Shown piece by piece: positions 45,567 to 55,477 of a stretch of 64,000 bases of DNA. The stretch is from Stenotrophomonas sp. MMGLT7 (GTDB taxonomy: Bacteria > Pseudomonadota > Gammaproteobacteria > Xanthomonadales > Xanthomonadaceae): contig NZ_JAJOZS010000017.1 in the NCBI RefSeq assembly GCF_021168555.1, positions 1 through 64,000 of the forward strand, written 5' to 3'. The stretch's first letter is position 1, and every line of letters begins with the position of its first letter. Below the pieces are notes generated by a model. It was given only the letters and a program-made list of their open reading frames with translations. It was not told the origin of the DNA and ran no database searches. A program made the translations under genes and the position numbers.

Positions 45567-47534
45567 ATGGGGCGCATGACCGACGCTCCCTCTCCAGCCA
45601 ATGCCCCGCAGCCGGCTTCGCGCCGGCCCCGCACCTGGATGATCGTGCTGGCGGTGATCGCCATCGTGGTGATCGTCTTCGTCGCGTTGTTCGACTGGAA
45701 CTGGTTCAAGGGGCCGGTCGAGCGCGCCGTGCAGGCCAAGACCGGGCGCGAACTGCGCATCGACGGCGACCTGGACGTGGACCTGGGACGGGTCAGCACC
45801 ATCCGCGCCGACAAGGTGGCCTTCGCCAATGCCGACTGGGGCAGCCGTCCGCAGATGGCAGCCGCGGAACGCATCGAGATCGACCTGGCGGTGTTCCCGC
45901 TGCTGCGCGGTCAGGTGCGCATCCCCGAGATCCGCCTGTTCCAGCCGGACGTGTTGCTGGAAACCGGCGGCTCCGGCGACCAGGGCAACTGGGTGTTCGA
46001 CAACGGCGGCGGCGGTGGCACGCTGCCGGTGCTGCAGCGCCTGCTGATCCGGCAGGGACGCATGCAGTTCATCGACAAGGCCGGACGCACCGACATCGAC
46101 GTCAGCGTCAACAGCGCCGACTCCCGCACCGACAGCGACGCCGCGCCGCCGATCACCGTGGACGGCAGCGGCCGCTGGAAGGGCAATCCCTTCACCCTGA
46201 AGGGCAGCACCGCCTCCCCGATGGAACTGAGCCAGAGCGAACACCCTTTCCGCATCGACCTGCGCGGCAGCGCCGGCGGCACCCGCGCGCATGTGCGCGG
46301 CACGCTGACCAATCCGTTCCAGTTCCGCGTGTTCGACCTGCAGATGGCCCTGGCCGGCCAGGACATGGCCGACCTGTATCCCTTGATCGGCATCGCCATC
46401 CCCTCCACGCCGCCCTACCAGTTCGATGGCCGGCTGCGGCGCGAGAACACGCTGTGGCACTACGACAAGTTCAGCGGCCGCGCCGGCGACAGCGACCTGT
46501 CCGGCAACGTCAGCGTCGAGACTGCCGGCAAGCGGCCGCTCCTGCGTGCCGAGCTGGTATCGCGCAAGCTCGATTTCGACGACCTGGCCGGCTTCGTCGG
46601 CGCGCCGCCCAGCACGGACGCGAACGAGACCGCCAATGCCGAGCAGAAGGCGGAGGCCGCGCGCCTGGCGGCCAGCGCGAAGATCCTGCCGCAGCATCCC
46701 TACGACCTGTCCCGGCTGCGCTCCATGGACGCGGACGTACGCTGGAAGGCGCAGCGCATCGACGCCCCCAAGCTGCCGCTGGACAACATGGACGCGCACC
46801 TCAAGCTCGACGACGGCCTGCTGGTGCTCGATCCGCTCGATTTCGGCGTGGCCGGCGGCAACATCCGCTCGGTGATCCACATGGATGCGCGCAAGCAGGT
46901 CATCGCCACCCGCGCCCAGATCGCGGTGCGGCGCATGCAGCTGGGGCAGCTGTTCCCGGACGCGGAGCTGGCCAAGCAGGCCTCCGGCGGCATCGGCGGC
47001 GACATCGCCATCAGCGGCAACGGCAACTCCATCGCCGCCATGCTCGGCAGCGCCAATGGCGACATTGGCCTGGGTATCGGCCGCGGCCACGTCGGCAACC
47101 TGATCATGGAACTGGCCGGGCTGGATATCGCCGAGTCGCTCAAGTACCTGGTCACCGGCGATCGCCAGATCCCGCTGCGCTGCGCGTTCGGCGACTTCGC
47201 CGTCAAGGACGGGGTGATGACCACGCGCGCGCTGGCCTTCGACACCACCGACACCCTGATCGTCGGCGAGGGCCAGGTCAGCCTGAAGGACGAGACCCTC
47301 GACCTGCTGCTCAAGCCCCGTCCCAAGGACCGCAGCATCCTGGCCCTGCGCTCGCCGCTGCGCATCGGCGGGACCTTCAAGGACCCGTCGTTCCGCCCGG
47401 ACATGAAGGCGCTGGGCGTGCGCGGCGCGTTCGCCGTCGCGCTGGCCACCATCGCCCCTCCCGCGGCGCTGCTGGCGACCATCGAGACCGGGCCGGGCAA
47501 GGACAGCGACTGCGGCGGCCACTACGCCAAGTGA
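45567..47534 (+). CDS. AsmA family protein
   Basis: A 655-residue envelope protein with a cytosolic N-terminal tail, one TM helix at about 25-42 (MIVLAVIAIVVIVFVALF), then a long periplasmic beta-rich AsmA repeat region starting GPVERAVQAKTGRELRIDGDLDVDLG. The C-terminal AsmA domain includes LGIGRGHVGNLIMELAGLDI and LIVGEGQVSLKDETLDLLLKPRPKD. AsmA-like proteins form bridges for phospholipid transport to the outer membrane. ATG 45567 or 45576 may be the start. Confidence 0.9.
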   Translation: MGRMTDAPSPANAPQPASRRPRTWMIVLAVIAIVVIVFVALFDWNWFKGPVERAVQAKTGRELRIDGDLDVDLGRVSTIRADKVAFANADWGSRPQMAAAERIEIDLAVFPLLRGQVRIPEIRLFQPDVLLETGGSGDQGNWVFDNGGGGGTLPVLQRLLIRQGRMQFIDKAGRTDIDVSVNSADSRTDSDAAPPITVDGSGRWKGNPFTLKGSTASPMELSQSEHPFRIDLRGSAGGTRAHVRGTLTNPFQFRVFDLQMALAGQDMADLYPLIGIAIPSTPPYQFDGRLRRENTLWHYDKFSGRAGDSDLSGNVSVETAGKRPLLRAELVSRKLDFDDLAGFVGAPPSTDANETANAEQKAEAARLAASAKILPQHPYDLSRLRSMDADVRWKAQRIDAPKLPLDNMDAHLKLDDGLLVLDPLDFGVAGGNIRSVIHMDARKQVIATRAQIAVRRMQLGQLFPDAELAKQASGGIGGDIAISGNGNSIAAMLGSANGDIGLGIGRGHVGNLIMELAGLDIAESLKYLVTGDRQIPLRCAFGDFAVKDGVMTTRALAFDTTDTLIVGEGQVSLKDETLDLLLKPRPKDRSILALRSPLRIGGTFKDPSFRPDMKALGVRGAFAVALATIAPPAALLATIETGPGKDSDCGGHYAK

Positions 47535-47595
47535 CGTCGCATCCGGTTCCGCGCGGTGCCCCGGCTGGCGCACGCCGGGCCTAGGCCGGTCCCCA

Positions 47596-47694
47596 GGCAG
47601 GGCAAGGCCGAAGGCCGACCTCCATGCCCGGGGCACCGTGCTCCGCCGGTTCCCGGGTGCGCTCCGCCCGCTTACCCGGGCCACGCGACCCGGC
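47596..47694. repeat. Dispersed CCCGGG-rich repeat
   Basis: The order GGGCAAGGCCGAAGGCCG, CCCGGGGCACCG, TTCCCGGGTGCGC, ACCCGGGCCACG matches the element at 33811-33893. It fills the gap between convergent asmA and the CBS gene. Confidence 0.6.
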
Positions 47695-47696
47695 CT

Positions 47697-48128
47697 CTAC
47701 GAGGCGATGTAGCGCTGCAGGTGATCCAGCTCCTGCTGCTGTTCCTCGATGATCGCCTTGACCAGGTCGCCGATCGAGACCACCCCGATCACCTCGCCGG
47801 CCTCGACCACCGGCAGGTGGCGGATGCGATTGTCGGTCATCAGCCGCATGCAGCTATCCGCACTGTGATCCGGCGTCACCGTGACCACCTCTGAGGTCAT
47901 GATCTCGCGCACCCATGTGGTGGCCGAGGAACGCTCGCGCAGCACCACCTTGCGTGCGTAGTCGCGCTCGGAAAGGATGCCGGCCAAGCGCCGGCCGTGC
48001 ATCACCAGCACCGCACCGACGCCCTTTTCGGCCATCAACCGGATGGCCTCGATCACGGCGGCGTCGGGAGCCACCGCGTAGACATCAGTGATCTTCTTTG
48101 CCGCCAACAACTGCCGTACCGTGGACAT
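47697..48128 (-). CDS. Tandem CBS-domain protein
   Basis: The 143-residue protein is a Bateman module alone: CBS1 (VYAVAPDAAVIEAIRLMAEKGVGAVLVM...GILSERDYARKVVL) and CBS2 (EVVTVTPDHSADSCMRLMTDNRIRHLPVV...GVVSIGDLVKAII). CBS pairs bind adenine nucleotides or SAM and act as sensors; the partner here is unknown. The start MSTVRQLL at 48128 lies 44 bp inside the 3' end of the glycosyltransferase gene upstream, so the two are coupled. Confidence 0.9.
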   Translation of the reverse strand: MSTVRQLLAAKKITDVYAVAPDAAVIEAIRLMAEKGVGAVLVMHGRRLAGILSERDYARKVVLRERSSATTWVREIMTSEVVTVTPDHSADSCMRLMTDNRIRHLPVVEAGEVIGVVSIGDLVKAIIEEQQQELDHLQRYIAS

Positions 48129-49155
48129 GCTCGTGTCCTCCTGCGCCGGGTTGCGTCGCGGAGGATACCTTCGCCGCCGGCTGCCAGGTGTCAACGAGGT
48201 ACAGCGGCCGCTGCTTGGACTCCACGTACAGCCGCCCCAGGTACTCGCCGATCATGCCCAGCGCGATCAGCTGTACCCCGCCCAGGAACAGGATCACCGC
48301 CATCATCGTCGGCCAGCCGGCGACCCGGTCGCCCCACACCGCGGCCTTGAACAGGATCCAGGCGGCATAGGCGAACGCGAGCAGCGCCGTGGCCAGCCCC
48401 AGGTAGGTCGCCACCCGCAGCGGCGCCGTCGAGAAACTGGTGACGCCTTCCAGTGCGAAGTTCCACAGCCGCCACACGCTGAACTTGCTGGCACCGGCCA
48501 GCCGCGGCTGGCGCCGGTAGGCAAGCGCGTGCTGGCGGAATCCCACCCAGCCGAACAGTCCCTTCATGAACCGGTGCCGCTCGCGCAACTGCCGCAGCGC
48601 CGCCAGCGCCTCCGCCGACAGCAGGCGGAAATCGCCGGTGTCGGCGGGAATCGGCGTCTTCGACAGCCGCCCGATGACCCGGTAGAACAATGCCGCGGTG
48701 CCGCGCCTGAACCAGCCATCGCCTTCGCGGGCGACGCGCGTGCCATGGACGTTGTCGTAGCCGGCCCGCCAGTACTCGACGAACTGCGGAATCAGCTCCG
48801 GCGGATCCTGGCCGTCGGCATCCAGGATCAGCGCCGCCCCCTCCTCGACCAGGTCCAGCCCCGCCGTCAGCGCGGCCTCCTTGCCGAAGTTGCGCGACAG
48901 CCGCAGGCCGGCCACCGAGGGATCGCCGCCGGCGAGCGCGCGGATCGCCTCCCAGGTGCCGTCGACGCTGCCGTCGTCGACATACAGAACGCCTGCCTCG
49001 ATGTCCGGCAGCCGCGCGAGCGCATCGACGATGCGCGGATGCAGCAGGGGCAGGCTGGCGGCCTCGTTGCAGGCGGCGACCACGACGGTGAGCCGGCGCC
49101 GCTCCCCGCACCGAGGCTCCGCTCCGGGCTGCTGGATGCGATCCACCTCGCTCAT
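48085..49155 (-). CDS. GT2 (GtrB/DPM1-like) glycosyltransferase
   Basis: A 356-residue membrane glycosyltransferase that probably moves a sugar onto undecaprenyl phosphate. The GT-A part has LTVVVAACNEAASLPLL, VLYVDDGSVDGTWE, LSRNFGKEAALTAGLD, and the metal-binding LILDADGQDPPELI; GDFRLLS follows. Two C-terminal hydrophobic helices (about 248-270 and 282-303) place it in the GtrB/ArnC group. No flippase or acceptor transferase is adjacent. Its last 44 bp overlap the CBS gene, and it starts 3 bp after the mtgA stop. Confidence 0.88.
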   Translation of the reverse strand: MSEVDRIQQPGAEPRCGERRRLTVVVAACNEAASLPLLHPRIVDALARLPDIEAGVLYVDDGSVDGTWEAIRALAGGDPSVAGLRLSRNFGKEAALTAGLDLVEEGAALILDADGQDPPELIPQFVEYWRAGYDNVHGTRVAREGDGWFRRGTAALFYRVIGRLSKTPIPADTGDFRLLSAEALAALRQLRERHRFMKGLFGWVGFRQHALAYRRQPRLAGASKFSVWRLWNFALEGVTSFSTAPLRVATYLGLATALLAFAYAAWILFKAAVWGDRVAGWPTMMAVILFLGGVQLIALGMIGEYLGRLYVESKQRPLYLVDTWQPAAKVSSATQPGAGGHEHVHGTAVVGGKEDH

Positions 49156-49158
49156 CGG

Positions 49159-49902
49159 TCAGCGCCCCTGCTGCAGGTAGGCCGGCCCGCCGAGCTGGCG
49201 CGCCTGGCGCTGGATCCATGCCGCGCGGCGCTGCACGTACGGTCCTGGGCGGCGCGCATCGTAGCGGCGCGGCGAAGGCAGCACCGCCGCCAGCAGCGCG
49301 CTCTCGCCAGGCGTCAACCGCGACGCGTCCTTGTTCCAGAACTGCCGCGCCGCCGCCTGCGCGCCATAGATGCCGTCGCCGAACTCGGCCACGTTGGCAT
49401 AGACCTCAAGGATCCGCTGTTTCGGCCACACCAGCTCGATCAGCAGCGTGTACCACGCCTCCAGCGCCTTGCGCAGCCAGCTTCGCCCCTGCCACAGGAA
49501 CACGTTCTTGGCGACCTGCTGGCTGATCGTGCTGGCCCCGCGCAGGCGGCCGCCCTGGGCATTGTGCCGCTGCGCCGTCTCGATCGCCTTCAGGTCGAAA
49601 CCGTGGTGGAAGGGAAACTGCTGGTCCTCGGCCGCCACCATCGAGATCGGCAGGCTCGGAGCGATGCGGTCGAGGTCACGCCACTGCTGGTGGACGCGGA
49701 ATCCCCAGTCGCCCTCGCCCCACGCCTCGACATAGCGCCCGATCATCATCGCCGACAGCGGCGGATCGACGAAGCGCAGGACGACCACCTGCAGCAGCGT
49801 CGCCGCCGCGAACAGCAGCGGCAGCGGAAGCAGCCAGCGCAACCAGCGCCGGCCGCGCCGCCCCGGCTTGTGGATTTCACCGTCCATCCCCATCTCGGTC
49901 AT
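49159..49902 (-). CDS. mtgA: Monofunctional peptidoglycan transglycosylase
   Basis: MtgA polymerises lipid II into glycan strands at the inner membrane. The 247-residue product has one N-terminal TM helix ([20 protein letters not shown]) and the GT51 motifs [16 protein letters not shown] (catalytic Glu), [16 protein letters not shown], and [23 protein letters not shown]. No transpeptidase domain. MTEMGMDG at 49902 was chosen; ATGs at 49893 and 49887 are possible. It is the first gene of mtgA-GT2-CBS and divergent from hslO. Confidence 0.95.
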   Translation of the reverse strand: MTEMGMDGEIHKPGRRGRRWLRWLLPLPLLFAAATLLQVVVLRFVDPPLSAMMIGRYVEAWGEGDWGFRVHQQWRDLDRIAPSLPISMVAAEDQQFPFHHGFDLKAIETAQRHNAQGGRLRGASTISQQVAKNVFLWQGRSWLRKALEAWYTLLIELVWPKQRILEVYANVAEFGDGIYGAQAAARQFWNKDASRLTPGESALLAAVLPSPRRYDARRPGPYVQRRAAWIQRQARQLGGPAYLQQGR

Positions 49903-49978
49903 GTCTGAAAGCCCTGGTATGCCGCAGCCATTATCCGGCAGCGTACGGGCTTTGGTTCCCTTCCTCACTGGCCCAAGC

Positions 49979-50872
49979 ATGAAAGACCACGATCAGCTGC
50001 AGCGCTTCCTGCTGCCCGACGCCGGCGTCCGCGGCATCCATGTAGACCTGCACGACACCTGGACCGGACTGCTGTCTCACGCCGCCTACCCGCCCGCGAT
50101 ACAGGAACTGCTGGGCGAGGCCTGCGCTGCCGCCAGCCTGTTCACCGGGCACACCAAGATCGACGGCCGTCTCTCGGTGCAGATCCGCAGCCGCCATCCC
50201 GGCCTGCGCACCCTGTTCGCCGAATGCACGGCCGCCGGCACCGTGCGCGGCATCGTGCAGGGCGGCGACGAAGCCCCCCTGCCGCGCGACCTGCGGCAGC
50301 TGGGCGAGGATGCGCTGCTGGCCATCACCATCGAGAACCCGGGCCTGGACCCGCGCGAACCCCAGCGCTACCAGAGCCTGGTGGCGCTGGACTCGACCAC
50401 CCTGGGCGAGGCGTTCGAGAACTACTTCCGCCAGTCCGAGCAGTTGCCCACTCGGCTGCTGCTCGCCGCCGACGGCCAGCGCGCCACCGGCCTGCTGCTG
50501 CAGAAGCTGCCCGGCGATGGCGGCGATGCAGACGGCTGGAACCGCGCCTGCGCCCTGTTCGACACCCTGGGCGAGAAGGAACTGCTGGAACTGCCCGGCT
50601 CCCGGCTCGTACACCGGCTCTTCCATGAAGAATCGCCGCAGGTGCTGGGCGGCCGTCCGCTGGCGTTCGGCTGCTCGTGCTCGCGCGAGCGCGTGGCCGC
50701 CATGCTGCAGTCGCTGGGCGAGGACGAAGCCCGCGCGGCGGCCGCCGCTACCGGTGCGGTCGAGGTCCGCTGCGAATTCTGCGGCCAGCGCTACGACTTC
50801 CCGCTGTCCGAGCTCCCTGCCCTGTTCTCGCAGCCGGCTGCCGCGCACCCGGCCCCGGAGCACCTGCAGTGA
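49979..50872 (+). CDS. hslO: Redox-regulated chaperone Hsp33
   Basis: Hsp33 is a holdase turned on by oxidation. The 297-residue protein has the N-terminal fold ([19 protein letters not shown], then [19 protein letters not shown]) and the C-terminal zinc switch with CSC in GCSCSRERV and CEFC in [11 protein letters not shown], so all four cysteines are present. ATG 49979 is used; the longer reading overlaps the mtgA promoter region. Confidence 0.96.
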   Translation: MKDHDQLQRFLLPDAGVRGIHVDLHDTWTGLLSHAAYPPAIQELLGEACAAASLFTGHTKIDGRLSVQIRSRHPGLRTLFAECTAAGTVRGIVQGGDEAPLPRDLRQLGEDALLAITIENPGLDPREPQRYQSLVALDSTTLGEAFENYFRQSEQLPTRLLLAADGQRATGLLLQKLPGDGGDADGWNRACALFDTLGEKELLELPGSRLVHRLFHEESPQVLGGRPLAFGCSCSRERVAAMLQSLGEDEARAAAAATGAVEVRCEFCGQRYDFPLSELPALFSQPAAAHPAPEHLQ

Positions 50873-50903
50873 GCCATCGCCTTCACGTTGGGCGAATGAA
50901 GGC

Positions 50904-50932
50904 TTGTTAAATATTCATAAAAGACCTAGCAT
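50904..50932 (+). promoter_or_regulatory. Candidate promoter of the secreted barrel-like gene
   Basis: TTGTTA (50904-50909), 17 bp, TAGCAT (50927-50932), in a short AT-rich island (AATATTCATAAAAG) between hslO and the gene at 50987. Boxes are imperfect, so this is a guess. Confidence 0.4.
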
Positions 50933-50986
50933 CCTGCCTGTCCCCATCGGGAACTTCCGTGGGGCGTTACCGGTCTGAATCCGACG

Positions 50987-51835
50987 ATGAACCCGTGCCT
51001 GCGCCTTTCCTTAGCCCTCGCGATCGCCCTAGGCGTGGCGGCGGGCGCGCACGCGCAGAGCAAGGCCGGTTCTTCGACCGTACTGCCGGTATGGAACAAC
51101 GACGGCAAGGTCGAGGCCCTGCTGTACCTGGAGCCGACCGGCGAGCAGAAGGCCGGCGCACGCTGGCACTTCGGCCGCAACTCGCTGGACGCCGCCTTCG
51201 GCCTGTCCACCGGCGACTCCCTCGGGTTGCTGTGCAACAGTTCGCGCGGCACCAGCATCAGCGGGCTGGCCAGCCACTGCATGCTGGCGACCCTCGGCGA
51301 TGAGGACACCGCCCCCTCGGCACGGCGCCTTTCCGCCGGCGTAGGCTTCAATCGTCCCGGCGGCAGCGTGTCGCTGTCCGCCGGCACCGGGCAGGACACC
51401 CTCCCCGCCTGGCTGAACAGCAACGTCAAGTCGCCGGCCTCGAGGATGGAGCAGAACGACCTCACCGTGTTCGGCCAGAAGAACATCGGCGCGGAAGGAT
51501 TCGTCTCGATCGGCGGCACCTACGCCCGCGCGCGCCTGGTACCGATCGCCGATGCGGCGCCGGCCGTGGTCGACCGCTGGGACAACAAGAGCCTCAGCAT
51601 CGGCGGCGGCTACGGCTCCTTCAGCGCCAACATCATCGGCCGCGTCGTCGATGCCCCCGGCCAATCCCGCTGGGAAGGCCTGGGCCTGGGCCTCACCTGG
51701 CGCACCCCCTGGAGCGGCCAGCTTACCGTCGGCGCCGAGAACGTGATCAGCCGCGGCAAGAACCCGTTCGCGCCGAACAATGGCAGCACGGACGAGGGAA
51801 CGGTGCCGTACGTCAGGTACGAGCAGGATCTTTGA
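50987..51835 (+). CDS. Secreted barrel-like hypothetical protein
   Basis: I do not recognise this 282-residue protein. A clear signal peptide (MNPCLRLSLALAIALGVAAG, cleavage AHAQ) is followed by alternating hydrophobic stretches rich in Gly, Ser and aromatics (ARWHFGRNSLDAAFGLSTG, SIGGGYGSFSANIIGRVV, LGLGLTWRTPWSGQLTVGAENV) that suggest a small outer-membrane barrel. It ends VPYVRYEQDL, much like the TBDR end PYLRYEQNF at 59875, so the last strand may carry the same assembly signal. Two Cys (LLCNSS and SHCML) could pair. Single gene. Confidence 0.65.
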   Translation: MNPCLRLSLALAIALGVAAGAHAQSKAGSSTVLPVWNNDGKVEALLYLEPTGEQKAGARWHFGRNSLDAAFGLSTGDSLGLLCNSSRGTSISGLASHCMLATLGDEDTAPSARRLSAGVGFNRPGGSVSLSAGTGQDTLPAWLNSNVKSPASRMEQNDLTVFGQKNIGAEGFVSIGGTYARARLVPIADAAPAVVDRWDNKSLSIGGGYGSFSANIIGRVVDAPGQSRWEGLGLGLTWRTPWSGQLTVGAENVISRGKNPFAPNNGSTDEGTVPYVRYEQDL

Positions 51836-52204
51836 AGTTCCTGATTTGCGTGAAGGCACGCCAACGCACTTGCAAGGCGCTTTTTTTGTAACACTTACTC
51901 CGCCACTGAAATACAAAGCGACCTCGACGCCTTCCTGCGCTATGGACACCCTGCCGTCCATCGTCCACGAACCCGAGGAAACAATCGAATTCGAAGTTGA
52001 GAAAACTCCTCTTCTCGGGAGCTTTCCCGCCCCGCCCCCTAGCCACTGCGTACATATCGCGCCAGCGCAGTTCCCGGCCAACCACCGCGTCAATCTCCAC
52101 GACAACGCAGCATCTTTCAAATCCGGATTTTATCAATAATTACCGGTGTGGCCCAGCAAGGGCAGATCACTCCAGGTCAAGCTCCCTTCTCGCGAATCAG
52201 TAAA
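51836..52204. other. Gap of low coding potential
   Basis: No convincing gene in this stretch. Open frames on both strands (about 51780-52139 plus and 51813-52136 minus) have no ribosome site and no recognisable product. A TTTTTTT run at 51884-51890 after AAGGCGC could end the upstream transcript. Composition begins to shift to AT here. Confidence 0.5.
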
Positions 52205-52210
52205 AACCCG

Positions 52211-52243
52211 ATAAAAATAAAGGGGCCACCCAAAGGCGGCCCC
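52211..52243 (-). terminator. Rho-independent terminator of receptor B
   Basis: On the minus strand GGGGCCGCC, loop TTTG, GGTGGCCCC is followed by TTTATTTTTAT. One mismatch lies in the stem. It sits 25 bp after the stop of the receptor at 52268. Confidence 0.8.
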
Positions 52244-52267
52244 TCTTCGTGCAGCTGTAAAACTCTC

Positions 52268-55200
52268 TTACCAGTCGTATTGCAGCTGGAAGCGAACGTA
52301 GCGCGGGGTACTGAAATACTTCGGCTGTCCGTAATTGTTGTATACACGGGTAGACGCGCCGCTATAGGAATATGCAGCCTCATAGACCTGTGTGGCTTCA
52401 ATCTGGTTGAACAGGTTGAATACACTTACTTGGGCACTCAGGCCGGGCAGCCAACTCGGACGATAGGTGACATTCGGGCTGACCGTGATAAGCCAAGGTG
52501 TGCGACCTGCGGAACCAACCTTGCTGGGCACATCGTCACTAGCACGATCGGAGCCTGTGACGATATCACCATAGTCGCAGACATGGAACACACCCGCATA
52601 GCCGTACTCTGTGTCATAACTACCAACACCGCCGCCCAAGCAAGACTTCGGAGAACCCGATTGTGCCAGAATGTTCAGACCGACTTCCCACTCGTCGGAA
52701 AACTTATAGCCACCATAGAGTTTGAGGCTGTGTCGGTGATCATTAAATAGATAACCATCAGCACCGTACATCAACTCTTTGAAGTCGAAATCCGAAGTAG
52801 TGCCGGTGTCATCCTGCCCATTAGTGCTCTTGATTAGGCCTTCATAGTTGCCATCCAGCTTGGACCAAGTGTAAGAAGCACTCACGTACCACCTGTCAGT
52901 ATTCTTGTCGGCACTGAGTGTGACAGCTTTGTAGTTACGCTTTGCTTTCGGACCGAGATCGCTGCCTGGAACCGTGATGGTATCTGCAGTGCCGTTGCCA
53001 TCAACATCCATGGTCACGGTCAGATCTTGTCCGGGATTGAACAGATAGCAGCCCGGCAGACCCGAGGCGATGTTCCATTCATCTCCCCAATTAGACAGAT
53101 CGTATCCCGCAGCGCTGGCTACGTTGTAGATCGCACGCGTATCGCAAGTGTCGTCGATAGCATTGTGAACCTTGCGATAAGTTGCCTTGATGCCCAGTGT
53201 CCAGCCATCCAAGAACGTATTGTCCGAAGACAACAACTGCTGATAGCCCAGGATTGCTTCATCGGCGGTATACGGCTTCAGTCCCTTAGAAGCTACTGCA
53301 CGTGGATCCGGCGTGCTGCCGTCCTCACCGTTGTATACCTGATCATATGCACCATCAGCGTAGGAACCAGTGGGCGTCGGAACCTTCGTTACCGGGTCCA
53401 ACGTTCCATCATAAGTGTAATAGGTGTCCGTAAAGTACGAAGCAGATGCCGCGCGCAGGGCAACATTGGCTGCGATTGGCAGCGAGTAGCGGCCTACTGA
53501 GCCATAGATCTTGCTGCTGCCATCACCCAAGACATCCCACGTGAAACCGACGCGGGGCTGCCAGATATTGTCCTGTTTGATGAAAGTTGCACCGCTGCCG
53601 TTCTTGTTCTCGAAGCTATCGTTGCGAATGCCCAAGTACAACATAAAGTTGTCTGTGATGTTCCAGTTGTCCTCGATGTACCAGGACTTTTGGTCCACCT
53701 GGATGGAGCCACCTGTCAGGTAGCGAACCACGTCATAGACGTTGGCATTGGGATCGCCAAGCTCACCTCCATCAACATCATCACCCGTACCATTGATGTA
53801 GTAGACAAACTGGGCATCGCCTTGCTTCGACTTCCACTTTTCGTCGCTGTAGCCAAACGAGACCTTGTGATCACCGAGCTGCCATTCGAAATCAATGCGA
53901 CCGGCATCACGCTGGTTCATTCCGTTCGAAATAGGAGTAGTAGCGATCGTGCTGCAGCCAATGATGCTTCCATAAGTAGGGCTGGCAGGATTGTAGTCAA
54001 GCACATACGGGCAGGTGGGGCCATCGCCGAATACATTGCCGTCGTACTTGTTCACCACACCAGCGGCATTGACGCTGTAGTACTCGTTTTTGTTGTGCAT
54101 CTCACCGTACTGCAAGGCCATGGTGAGATTGTCGGTGAGGTAGCTAGTCCACTTGAAGATGCCGGTATGGCCACCGTTCTTCAGAACCTCAGTGTTCGAA
54201 AATGCGGTCTTGTTCGGCCTTGCATCACCATCGATGCTATCGAATGCCGCATTGTAGTTTTGGTACTCGGTACGACGGTTGTTGCTAAACCCGGTGAATT
54301 CCAAATGATTGCTATCATTCAGATACCAATCCAGCTTAAGCAGGTAGTACGGCATCTTCGCACTGGAATCGTAGGCCGTCGTGCTACGCGTGGTCGACAT
54401 GGCTGCGGGATAGTTCGCGTAACCACTCGTGCGAGTACCGAAGGATGTGGAATCACTGTCGCTCAGTGAAGCCAAAGCGAATACGAAGAGCTTGTCCTGG
54501 ATTAACGGACCACCAGCCCAGATGCTGTATACACTGGAATCGGATTCATTGTTCTTGTAAGAACGAAAAACGTCACCATTGTTCAGCTTAACGTTGTCAG
54601 GTTGTTCGCGCAGGGCATCTGGTGCATATGTCCAGCTTGCACCGCCTTTCCACTCGTTAGTGCCGCGCTTGACGTTGACGCTGGTCACGCCACCCGTGGA
54701 GAAGCCGTAGCGAGCACCATAACCACCTGTTTGTACATCCAGCTGATCAATGGCTTGATAAGGGACCTCGCTGAAAGACAGGTTGTCATACAGGTTGGTG
54801 ACATTGAATCCATTGATGTAATAGCTGTTTTCGGCCGCCGATGCACCACCAAACGAAGCATTGCCGAAATATCCACTACTGGAAACGGTTCCCGGAGTCA
54901 GAAGGGAAACGCTGGTGACGTCACGGGCGACAGGCAGCGTATTCAGCTGCTCAGCCGTAAAGGTGGTGCGAGTTTGAGTGCTGCTCAGGTCAATACTACT
55001 TAGGGCGCCACCACGCACAGTGATGGTTTCAAGGCTTGTCGCATCGACGAAATTTGCGGTGCTGGACTGTCCGGCGATAACGGTGACCGTAGTCGTCTGG
55101 CCTCCAGCTGATACCTCGTACTGACCGGTAGGTAACGAAGGAACGCGGAATCTACCATCGGCTCCCGCCGTGACTTCGCGAGTGACACCGGAGTTGAGGC

Positions 55201-55357
55201 TCTTGATGACTACTTTTTCCCCAGCAGCAGTGCTGGCTGTACCGACAATATCGCCCGAGGTGCTTTGAGCATGCACGGCCCCCTGTGCCAATGCTGCTCC
55301 AAGCAGGACCGCCAAGGCGGTCCGCCGCAAAGCACGCGGATGCTTACGATTACTCAT
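52268..55357 (-). CDS. Oar-like TonB-dependent receptor (receptor B)
   Basis: A 1029-residue outer-membrane protein: signal peptide (TALAVLLGAALAQGAVHAQ), an N-terminal carboxypeptidase-regulatory-like beta domain (VVIKSLNSGVTREVTAGADGRFRVPSLPTGQYEV), plug region (LETITVRGGALSSIDLSSTQTRTTFTAEQLNTLPVARD, VQTGGYGARYGFSTGGVTSV), and a large barrel ending TPRYVRFQLQYDW. This is the OmpA-related/Oar TBDR type. GGAGAGAGATAATG gives a strong start. The gene is clearly less GC-rich than the rest of the window, which suggests transfer. Its upstream flank is the left end of the invertible segment, whose promoter end now points at it. Confidence 0.93.
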   Translation of the reverse strand: MSNRKHPRALRRTALAVLLGAALAQGAVHAQSTSGDIVGTASTAAGEKVVIKSLNSGVTREVTAGADGRFRVPSLPTGQYEVSAGGQTTTVTVIAGQSSTANFVDATSLETITVRGGALSSIDLSSTQTRTTFTAEQLNTLPVARDVTSVSLLTPGTVSSSGYFGNASFGGASAAENSYYINGFNVTNLYDNLSFSEVPYQAIDQLDVQTGGYGARYGFSTGGVTSVNVKRGTNEWKGGASWTYAPDALREQPDNVKLNNGDVFRSYKNNESDSSVYSIWAGGPLIQDKLFVFALASLSDSDSTSFGTRTSGYANYPAAMSTTRSTTAYDSSAKMPYYLLKLDWYLNDSNHLEFTGFSNNRRTEYQNYNAAFDSIDGDARPNKTAFSNTEVLKNGGHTGIFKWTSYLTDNLTMALQYGEMHNKNEYYSVNAAGVVNKYDGNVFGDGPTCPYVLDYNPASPTYGSIIGCSTIATTPISNGMNQRDAGRIDFEWQLGDHKVSFGYSDEKWKSKQGDAQFVYYINGTGDDVDGGELGDPNANVYDVVRYLTGGSIQVDQKSWYIEDNWNITDNFMLYLGIRNDSFENKNGSGATFIKQDNIWQPRVGFTWDVLGDGSSKIYGSVGRYSLPIAANVALRAASASYFTDTYYTYDGTLDPVTKVPTPTGSYADGAYDQVYNGEDGSTPDPRAVASKGLKPYTADEAILGYQQLLSSDNTFLDGWTLGIKATYRKVHNAIDDTCDTRAIYNVASAAGYDLSNWGDEWNIASGLPGCYLFNPGQDLTVTMDVDGNGTADTITVPGSDLGPKAKRNYKAVTLSADKNTDRWYVSASYTWSKLDGNYEGLIKSTNGQDDTGTTSDFDFKELMYGADGYLFNDHRHSLKLYGGYKFSDEWEVGLNILAQSGSPKSCLGGGVGSYDTEYGYAGVFHVCDYGDIVTGSDRASDDVPSKVGSAGRTPWLITVSPNVTYRPSWLPGLSAQVSVFNLFNQIEATQVYEAAYSYSGASTRVYNNYGQPKYFSTPRYVRFQLQYDW

Positions 55358-55477
55358 TATCTCTCTCCAGGTTGGAATAACTACGATTCAGATCCAATGC
55401 CGACCCATGGCCGAACTAAATCTGAAACGTAAATATGCAAAAGATCTGAAAGATCCAGGACAGACAAGGCTCGAGCA

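Noticed and set aside
51780-52139. Small plus-strand ORF of 119 codons after the barrel-like gene
   Set aside because: No ribosome site, overlaps the end of the upstream gene, and no recognisable features.
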